From an uncultured Verrucomicrobiales bacterium (GTDB taxonomy: Bacteria > Verrucomicrobiota > Verrucomicrobiia > Verrucomicrobiales > DEV007): 38,057 nucleotides of DNA. Positions 32,355 through 38,057 of this stretch are shown in pieces. The notes under the pieces are model-generated. The model did no database searches. It was not told the origin of the DNA and was given only the letters and a program-made list of their open reading frames with translations. A program made the translations under genes and the position numbers. The stretch is taken from NCBI GenBank assembly GCA_913058215.1, contig CAJXQE010000017.1:1-38057 (forward strand), in the 5' to 3' direction. Positions within the stretch are counted from its first letter, which is position 1. The number at the start of each line of letters is the position of its first letter.

Positions 32355-33368
32355 TCACTCTGCCTCAGAAGTATTGTCAAGCGACGGCCGCATGTCGTAG
32401 AAAACCAGACTGCCGTTTTCAGGTTTACTTTTTCCACCCTGCGACTGGGCGACAGCCAGGTGGTGGCCATCCGGATGAAGGTCCAGGCTCAGGCTCGGGC
32501 CGGATGTCTTAATGTTGGCCAGAGGTTTCTCCTGACCGGGTTTCCAGAACCAGAGTTCGCCGACGGTAATGTCACCGGCCGCCGCAATAATGAAGCCCTG
32601 AGGGTGGAACTGTAGAGAGTAGAAAATCCCCTTGAACTCGGAGACCAACTTCTCTGTCTGTTTGCCACTCTTCCAATCAAATAACAACACGGTCGCAGGA
32701 CCGTTGTACTGGTGACGTCCGCAACAAGCCAGACTCGTCCCGGCAGCGTCGAAAGCCAGTCCTCGCGCCCCACCCCATTCGATGTCCTCGTAACGCCGGT
32801 AGGCACTCATGTCCGCGGCATCGAACTCGCGGACTTTCTTACCCGTGCTCAGATCCCATTGGAACAATTTGTTGCCTTCGCGTTCAGCGGAAACCAGATG
32901 CTTGCCGTCGGGATGAAAAATCGTGGCGTAGACCTGACCGGAATGACCGGAGAATTCCCTGAGACGGTCGCCGGTTTCGGCTGACCAGAGGCGCACCTTT
33001 CCGTCCCGGTCACCGGTCGCCAGTTGTTTGCCATCGGGGCTCACCGAGATCGAACGCACCACTTGCGGATGGGCCTCGATACTCCATTTCTTCACGACCT
33101 CTTTTTCTGAAAGTGACCAGGCGATAAGCGTTCCGGTGTAGTCCCCGCTGAACAGAAGGCCCGGCCCCTTTGCCATGGTGCAGACCCAGCTTTGGTGACC
33201 TTCCATCAGGGTTTTCTCTCCCGTGGTGACATCGATCCTCTGGAGATGATTGTCCTGCGCACCGGCAAAGACGAACCGCCCCGTTGAATCATACTGACAG
33301 GTTAGCAAAGGCGTAGGATGCTCAACCTCCTTTACCTGATGCGTATTAACCGGATCGATATGGCTCAC
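32355..33368 (-). CDS. WD40-repeat protein, 337 aa
   Basis: The protein is built of seven WD40-type blades with no signal peptide: TCQYDSTGRFVFAGAQDN, SISVSPDGKQLATGDRDG followed by KVRLWSAETG, ATIFHPDGKHLVSAERE, SLQFHPQGFIIAAAGD and SLDLHPDGHHLAVAQS. Its start codon overlaps the stop of the DUF1501 gene (ATGA, 33365-33368), so the two are translationally coupled. WD40 proteins next to DUF1501 and DUF1549/DUF1553 genes are a standing arrangement in Planctomycetota and Verrucomicrobiota; their role is unproven and is assumed to be scaffolding. Without a signal of its own it is either cytoplasmic or exported with its partner. Confidence 0.9.
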   Translation of the reverse strand: MSHIDPVNTHQVKEVEHPTPLLTCQYDSTGRFVFAGAQDNHLQRIDVTTGEKTLMEGHQSWVCTMAKGPGLLFSGDYTGTLIAWSLSEKEVVKKWSIEAHPQVVRSISVSPDGKQLATGDRDGKVRLWSAETGDRLREFSGHSGQVYATIFHPDGKHLVSAEREGNKLFQWDLSTGKKVREFDAADMSAYRRYEDIEWGGARGLAFDAAGTSLACCGRHQYNGPATVLLFDWKSGKQTEKLVSEFKGIFYSLQFHPQGFIIAAAGDITVGELWFWKPGQEKPLANIKTSGPSLSLDLHPDGHHLAVAQSQGGKSKPENGSLVFYDMRPSLDNTSEAE

Positions 33369-34624
33369 ACCAAGACCTCCCTGATCGTCGAGCCGGCTGG
33401 GTCACCGGCGGGAATCGGCTGACCGGTCATCTGGTATTTCTCCCTTGGGCTGATGTCGAGCGCGCGAAGGAATGTGTTGAACAAATCACCGCCATGGACC
33501 TCCCCTTCGGCGACTTCGGTGCCCTCTGCGTTGGTCTTGCCATGGATAATGCCACGCTTCACACCGCAGCCGGTCATCGCCATCGACCAGGCCTTGCCCC
33601 AGTGATCACGGCCACCGCGATTGTTTATTTGCGGAGTACGGCCCATCTCGCCCATGACCACCACCAGCGTGTCTTCTAACAATCCCCGCCGATCGAAGTC
33701 GGTAACCAGCGCTGGAAAGGTGCGATCAAATTCAGAGCAACGTTGCTGGTGCCAGTGAAAATTTTCCTGATGGGCATCCCAATCATGACTGACCACCTTG
33801 ACGCAGGAAACGCCGCTCTCCAAAAGTCGCCGTGCCATCAGGCAATGCCTGCCGAACAGGTGCGAACCATAGAGTTCCCGGTCGCTGGCAGATTCTTTTT
33901 CTATATCGAAAATCCCACGCTGCTTCATCAGGGCCACGGCCCTGGAAAAGGTACCGCCGTAGGCGCGGATTGGAAGTTCGGAGCGACCTTGTAAAAAGCG
34001 CTGATCGGAATTCACGCGCAATTGATCAACCACTTGAGCTTTCGATTCACTGAAGGTATCCGGGCGGATCAGGAAGTCCGGAGGCTCGGCATTGATGACT
34101 TTCACTGACTCATACTTCGGCCCCAAAAATCCAGCGTCGCCAACATCAGTATAGGCCTTCGGTCCGTCCCGACGCATCTCAACGTAACCCGGCAATTGGT
34201 CGCCGTCCTGCTCGAGAAGCTTGGCCAAAGCTGAGCCGATCACTGGGAAACCCGGCACGGTGCGTCCCGACTGCAAGGCGTAGTGGCCCTGGAAGTGATC
34301 AGCGATACCCGTGTTCAAACTTCGGATCACCGCAAGCTGGTGCATGACCTTTGCGGTGTTCGGCAGTAGCTCGCTGATGTGGGTCCCCTTCACCGAAGTC
34401 GGAATGGCCAGGAGCGGACCGCCGTATTTCGTTCCAGGTTTGGGGTCCCACGTTTCCAGCTGGCTGGGCCCGCCGGAGAGAAAAATCAGTAGCAGTTTTT
34501 TGCGGGACTTTTCCACTTCGCCGGCCAATAAAGGATAAGCGCCCAGACCCATACCCAACGAGCCGATCGTCCCTCCCAACATAAGCCGACGGGATATTGC
34601 TTGCGAGTTGTTCTGACTATCCAT
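33365..34624 (-). CDS. Tat-exported DUF1501 protein, 419 aa
   Basis: The N-terminus has a twin-arginine signal (ISRRLMLGGTIGSLGMGLGA). The DUF1501 body, a sulfatase/alkaline-phosphatase-like fold, follows: LLLIFLSGGPSQLETWDPKPG, HQLAVIRSLNTGIADHFQGH, GSHLFGRHCLMARRLLESGV, VVSHDWDAHQENF, VVVMGEMGRTPQIN and GGRDHWGKAWSMAMTGCGVK. The metal-binding pattern (SGGPSQLETWD, HDWDAH, GRDHW) is intact. Activity is not established for the family. It lies 18 bases after the DUF1549/DUF1553 gene and overlaps the WD40 gene, forming the classic PVC trio. Tat export suggests that it folds, perhaps with metal, before crossing the membrane. Confidence 0.92.
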   Translation of the reverse strand: MDSQNNSQAISRRLMLGGTIGSLGMGLGAYPLLAGEVEKSRKKLLLIFLSGGPSQLETWDPKPGTKYGGPLLAIPTSVKGTHISELLPNTAKVMHQLAVIRSLNTGIADHFQGHYALQSGRTVPGFPVIGSALAKLLEQDGDQLPGYVEMRRDGPKAYTDVGDAGFLGPKYESVKVINAEPPDFLIRPDTFSESKAQVVDQLRVNSDQRFLQGRSELPIRAYGGTFSRAVALMKQRGIFDIEKESASDRELYGSHLFGRHCLMARRLLESGVSCVKVVSHDWDAHQENFHWHQQRCSEFDRTFPALVTDFDRRGLLEDTLVVVMGEMGRTPQINNRGGRDHWGKAWSMAMTGCGVKRGIIHGKTNAEGTEVAEGEVHGGDLFNTFLRALDISPREKYQMTGQPIPAGDPAGSTIREVLV

Positions 34625-34642
34625 TGATTGGTGAGTTTGGTT

Positions 34643-36340
34643 TCAGTGATTCAAACGAAACTCGGCCGAAAGGAGTTTGGCCCAAGTCAGTTCCTGCAGC
34701 GCAGCCTCGCGATCCTTGCTTTTTTCAAGGTGCTGCGCCACTTCCTCGCGCTCCTCCTCCACCGGTCGCCGGGTCAGCACGCTCAGGTAAAGCTCGTCGG
34801 CTACCTCATCGGCAGTCTTCAATTCCTTGAGGCGGGATATCAATGATCCTTTGTATTCCCCCTTGGCCAGGTTGAAATATTTCTCGCCGTTTAGAAGGAA
34901 CAAAGTCTGACCGACGGTAGGAGCAAAATCACCTTCCGCCTGACCGGGCATGTTGGCAAAAGCCTTGATCAAAGGAGCCGCCGTCTTTTCCAGATTGTCA
35001 TAGATTTCCTTCCTCCACTTCAACTCTTTGCGTTGCTCCTCAAAGTCATCTGGACTCTCTTGCTTAAGTTTCTGTTCAGCATCGAGAACGCTCGCAGGCA
35101 AACGCTGGCTGGCCTGCAGAAAATTCCAACCAAGCTGCTCCGCCGAGAGCGCGCGCAGAGGAGCAAGGGCGAAGGATTCGGGTGACGGCTCCGACTGCCC
35201 TTCGGCAAACTGGCTGCTGAGTTGGTAAGTTTGGCTCAGGGCGATTTGACGCAAAAGAGCCTTGATGTCGTAGTTCGTCTCTTCCATGTGATCGGCGAGC
35301 GCATCGAGAAGTTCGGGATGAGACGGTGGGTTTTTGGCATGATGCATATCGAGAGGGTGCACCAGTCCGCGCCCCATCATCAGTGCCCACAAACGATTGG
35401 CAATGTTTCTCGAAAATCCATCGGTCTCTTTCCTGGGCAGGTGACTGGCAAGCTGCGATCGCCGACTGTAGGCCGGCACCGCCCGCACATCCTTGGCCGG
35501 AGCCACGGTGTATAGTTTTGCTTTCTCCATCTCCGGATCAGGGATCGCCTCCCATCCCGGCAGCCTGGGATGGGTTTCGCCTTTCTCCCCGGTGAAAACG
35601 GACGTGAAATTAACGTCGCCTTCAGCCTTCTCCGCCAGCATCGATCGGTTCGACTTCTTTTCCCGAAAATGACTGGTTCGGATGAGAAACGCATAGATAC
35701 CGAAATAGTCCGCCTGAAGGTAATCCTCGTAACGCGGGTCATCATGGCACTGGGCGCACTGGTAATCCCTGCCGAGGAACAGCCGACTGACATCGCGAGT
35801 CACGACGTGTGCCTCGGTGCTCCGCGCCAGGAAAAACTTCACCCCCGGACCTGTTTTCTCATCCGTCCCATCACTGCCAAGAATATCGCGCGCCAATGTA
35901 TCCCAGGGACGATTTTCTGCGAAAGCTTCAGTCAGGAAGGCTCGCCACACAGGTCCCTTAATATCGTAGGACGCAGTACTCGCAACGTTTCGCTCTGCGA
36001 GCACGACGTCGAACACGCGAGCCATGTGCAATGCATATTCAGGAGAGGCCAATAAGCTGTCAACTAAGCTGGCGCGCTTGTCATTTGTGGTGTCGTCAAG
36101 GAAAGCACGGGCTTCAACAGCCGTGGGAATGATCCCGGCGAGATCGAGAGACACACGCCGCAGGAACTCTGCATCCGATGCAAGTCTGGCGGGACGAATC
36201 TCGTGTTCCTTCCAGCGCACTTCGATATGCTTGTCGATGAGCGTATGGAGAGATTCAGCCCGGCTCATTTGTCCGGTGGCTAGAATCGCCAGTAGGATAG
36301 GAGTCCACCTGGCGGCAAGATTGTTAACTACGATGTTCAT
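34643..36340 (-). CDS. DUF1549/DUF1553 cytochrome-like protein (PVC type), 565 aa
   Basis: ATG 36340 is chosen because it begins a signal segment (NNLAARWTPILLAILATGQM); the frame is open up to 36547 but those 69 residues are read from intergenic DNA including the poly-G tract. DUF1549 comes first: FLRRVSLDLAGIIPTAVEAR, then RVFDVVLAERN. A haem-type motif CAQCHDDPRYEDYLQADYFG marks the middle, and DUF1553 ends the protein: NRLWALMMGRGLVHPLDMHH, SHPELLDALADHM, LRQIALSQTYQLSS and ELYLSVLTRRPVEEER. It is somewhat shorter than many family members, which often carry an N-terminal cytochrome domain that is absent here. It is the first gene of the four-gene minus-strand group down to the S9 peptidase. 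Members are periplasmic and thought to be redox-linked. Confidence 0.9.
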   Translation of the reverse strand: MNIVVNNLAARWTPILLAILATGQMSRAESLHTLIDKHIEVRWKEHEIRPARLASDAEFLRRVSLDLAGIIPTAVEARAFLDDTTNDKRASLVDSLLASPEYALHMARVFDVVLAERNVASTASYDIKGPVWRAFLTEAFAENRPWDTLARDILGSDGTDEKTGPGVKFFLARSTEAHVVTRDVSRLFLGRDYQCAQCHDDPRYEDYLQADYFGIYAFLIRTSHFREKKSNRSMLAEKAEGDVNFTSVFTGEKGETHPRLPGWEAIPDPEMEKAKLYTVAPAKDVRAVPAYSRRSQLASHLPRKETDGFSRNIANRLWALMMGRGLVHPLDMHHAKNPPSHPELLDALADHMEETNYDIKALLRQIALSQTYQLSSQFAEGQSEPSPESFALAPLRALSAEQLGWNFLQASQRLPASVLDAEQKLKQESPDDFEEQRKELKWRKEIYDNLEKTAAPLIKAFANMPGQAEGDFAPTVGQTLFLLNGEKYFNLAKGEYKGSLISRLKELKTADEVADELYLSVLTRRPVEEEREEVAQHLEKSKDREAALQELTWAKLLSAEFRLNH

Positions 36341-36504
36341 TCGTAAATCAGCGCGCGAGTGCTCCGCATAGCGGAACGCCCCTTCCGATACCGAAGCATG
36401 AGTATTGAAAAGGATAACACACCAAATAGAAAGGCACGAAATCGCGGGCTTAAAGCTCTCATTCCCTGGAAACCCCTTCGAAGAGCCTTCCCGGTCAGAA
36501 TTGA

Positions 36505-36514
36505 GGGGGGGGGG
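36505..36514. repeat. Homopolymer of ten G in the gap upstream of the DUF1549 gene
   Basis: A run of ten G (ten C on the minus strand) lies about 165 bases upstream of the DUF1549/DUF1553 start and 40 bases after the stop of the deacetylase-like gene. The rest of the 213-base gap shows no clear promoter or hairpin. Such tracts vary in length by slippage and are also a common place for sequencing error. Confidence 0.7.
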
Positions 36515-36553
36515 CGGTGAAACACCTTCCTCTACAAGTATTTTCAATTTAAA

Positions 36554-38011
36554 TCATATATCCACAGCAGGTTTCCAACTCCATGATTGCAGGCGACACA
36601 TCCGGCAGAGACGGCGTCCCTCGAAGCCTTCCGGATATCGATCTTTCGTCATTGTTTCTTCCATGAAGAACGGCTCGCTGGCGATAACCGGCAGGTTGGG
36701 GCCGGAGAGAGTCAGTGATTGAGGCAATTGCTTCTTTCTTATCCCCAGGTAGAGACTTCGGAGTCCATTGAGGAACTGTCCCGGACCGACGGTTATCCCT
36801 GCAATCTCAATCGACGAAGGGATCGACTGCTCGTTATCGATGGCACGATCGATGAGACGTAGAGACTCGAATATGGCTGCGGAGTTCGCGTCGCCTTCCC
36901 CGGGTTTCTCTGGAATCGGAGACGTCGGACCAATCACGTTTCGCATGAAAACTTTCTCCGGCAAAACGCCGTCCTCGTGATAGGTCCTCAGCACCTGGAC
37001 GAGCATGGCTAACACTTCAGCGGGTGAAACGGAATACGAGTCCGTGACGTAAGCATCGAGGCGTTCGCCGAGCAAAGCACAGACTTCGTCCAGTTCACCA
37101 AGGCTGAGCCAATGTCCCTGATTGTCGCAGAAGCCTTTGCGATACTCCGAAAATGAGGTGAATGCAGCTCGCTCAGCGTAGTACTTGATGATGCGTTTAA
37201 ACAAGTCGAAACCCTTCCGGTACTTCTCCTCGGGAAGCAGTTCCAAGTAGTGCGGGTGCTCCTCGTAATAGAGCTCGTCGTCGCGGTAGATATTTGGCTT
37301 TGGATGTTCGACGGGAGGATACACCGCGTAGGCTTTGTAGGAATGCTGATAGGCTCTGATCAAAGTGCTTTTCTGCTCCTTGAGTTCCTCCGCATATCGG
37401 TCGACCACGGCCCGGTAGTACGTTTCCTTTTTTTGATAGTGGTCTTCCTCTTCCGGCTCGAGCCCGGCGCTGAAAAAACGTTCCACACCGATCGGGCTCT
37501 CGCAGCTTGGAACGAAACTGTTGCAGTACCACACCGCCCCGTGGCCTTTGGCCGGCACGGTCGAATAGCCGATCGTAGGCAAACCGACCTGGTTACTGGC
37601 GAAAACCGACTGCGGCGCTTTGTTGAACTCCGTCGTGTAGTAAGTCGGATGTCGCCCGAAAAGCTCCTCGACGACCTTGAGTCCCGGCAGTTCGTTTCTG
37701 GCCCATTCGGTGGTGCCGTCGCGCCAATTCATTTTTTCAAGATACCCGGCCATGAACGGCGCCGCTCCGTGATGGTTGCAGTGAAAACCAATCTCGTGCT
37801 TCCTCAGCGCTTCGACCACATCCAGCCTGCCGTGGCGTTTCAATGCCCTGGCGTAATCACCGGTCAGGTGGAAGTTGCCGACCAAGCCCTCTTCCGTCAA
37901 AAATTCGGCGAGCGCTTTGATGTGGTCGTAATCTTTCGGCACCTCTGCCACTTCGGTCGCGAAGGAGAGAATGACTTTCGTCCCCTGTTGTCCTTTTGCG
38001 CCGGTCGAGGT
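36554..38011 (-). CDS. Polysaccharide-deacetylase-like protein, incomplete at its N-terminus
   Basis: The genomic part holds 485 codons. The N-terminal region resembles the NodB/polysaccharide deacetylase fold: VILSFATEVAEVPKDYDHIK (a strand usually carrying Asp residues), LVGNFHLTGDYARALKRHGR, then EIGFHCNHHGAAPFMAGYLE as the His-containing metal motif, with N in place of the usual first D or H. The C-terminal half (LPEEKYRKGFDLFKRIIKYY, SVSPAEVLAMLVQVLRTYHE) is helical and of unknown function. Family members remove acetyl groups from glycans. The open frame continues to 38026, but its first five codons (MYKRQ) are adapter sequence, so the true start lies beyond the contig end. The signal peptide, if any, is missing. 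Confidence 0.7.
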   Translation of the reverse strand, partial: TSTGAKGQQGTKVILSFATEVAEVPKDYDHIKALAEFLTEEGLVGNFHLTGDYARALKRHGRLDVVEALRKHEIGFHCNHHGAAPFMAGYLEKMNWRDGTTEWARNELPGLKVVEELFGRHPTYYTTEFNKAPQSVFASNQVGLPTIGYSTVPAKGHGAVWYCNSFVPSCESPIGVERFFSAGLEPEEEDHYQKKETYYRAVVDRYAEELKEQKSTLIRAYQHSYKAYAVYPPVEHPKPNIYRDDELYYEEHPHYLELLPEEKYRKGFDLFKRIIKYYAERAAFTSFSEYRKGFCDNQGHWLSLGELDEVCALLGERLDAYVTDSYSVSPAEVLAMLVQVLRTYHEDGVLPEKVFMRNVIGPTSPIPEKPGEGDANSAAIFESLRLIDRAIDNEQSIPSSIEIAGITVGPGQFLNGLRSLYLGIRKKQLPQSLTLSGPNLPVIASEPFFMEETMTKDRYPEGFEGRRLCRMCRLQSWSWKPAVDI

Positions 38012-38057
38012 CTGTCTCTTATACACATCTCCGAGCCCACGAGACCGAGGCTGATCT
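38012..38057. other. Untrimmed Illumina Nextera adapter (not genomic)
   Basis: CTGTCTCTTATACACATCT at 38012-38030 is the 19-bp Tn5 mosaic end of Nextera libraries. It is followed by CCGAGCCCACGAGAC (38031-38045), the Nextera read-2 arm, then CGAGGCTG (38046-38053), which fits an 8-base i7 index (I recall it as N710), and ATCT (38054-38057), the first bases of the P7 primer. The order is exactly that of a library molecule read through its end. Confidence 0.98.

Noticed and set aside
38012-38026. Start codon and first five residues (MYKRQ) of the last gene
   Set aside because: They are translated from the Nextera mosaic end and are a well-known artefact.

Overview
The window looks like a contig from a bacterium of the PVC superphylum (Planctomycetota or Verrucomicrobiota). 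It carries gene families that are hallmarks of that group: a DUF1549/DUF1553 cytochrome protein next to a Tat-exported DUF1501 protein and a WD40 protein, two large secreted proteins ending in the short haem-binding PVC cytochrome domain, and three DUF4838 glycoside-hydrolase-like proteins. I cannot settle the phylum from the sequence. No rRNA, tRNA or CRISPR array was seen. The last 46 bases (38012-38057) are not genomic: they are an untrimmed Illumina Nextera adapter with its index, so the right edge is a contig end. The left edge cuts through a gene, so it is probably a contig end too.

Layout. 1-3104 (+): the end of a beta-propeller protein (oligogalacturonate-lyase-like), a DUF4838 protein, and a short TPR protein, each overlapping the next by 4 bp. 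3105-8220: an AT-rich accessory patch with a large TIR - STAND NTPase - helical-repeat protein (an NLR-like, probable anti-phage protein), a stretch of decayed sequence, and a small ParB-like protein. 8221-14543 (-): DUF4886 SGNH-like protein, DUF4838-CBM9 protein, a Tat-exported metallophosphoesterase broken by a 23-bp duplication, and a secreted protein with two EEP nuclease/phosphatase domains. 14600-15551: a GxxExxY gene on the opposite strand between palindromic CATGGA-rich repeats. 15513-27452 (-): sialidase-like propeller, sugar dehydrogenase-cytochrome fusion, DUF6807/PmoA-like protein, a 1094-residue DUF4838-CBM9-TPR protein, and a PVC dehydrogenase-HEAT-cytochrome protein. 27558-29054: an insertion sequence. 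29096-30223 (+): a second sialidase-like propeller. 30269-36340 (-): S9 peptidase, WD40, DUF1501 and DUF1549/DUF1553 proteins. 36554-38011 (-): an incomplete polysaccharide-deacetylase-like gene.

How the genes work together. Most products have signal peptides and belong to families that bind, cut or oxidise sugars, so the contig reads as a locus for extracellular or periplasmic breakdown of a complex, probably uronate-containing or sulfated/acetylated glycan, with c-type cytochromes taking electrons from sugar oxidation. The locus is visibly being remodelled: a frameshifted gene, coding scraps between genes, an IS, a repeat-flanked GxxExxY gene and a duplicated gene end. The most distinctive single gene is the TIR-STAND protein, whose C-terminal third consists of eleven consecutive helical repeats of exactly 36 residues, plus a twelfth less regular one before them.
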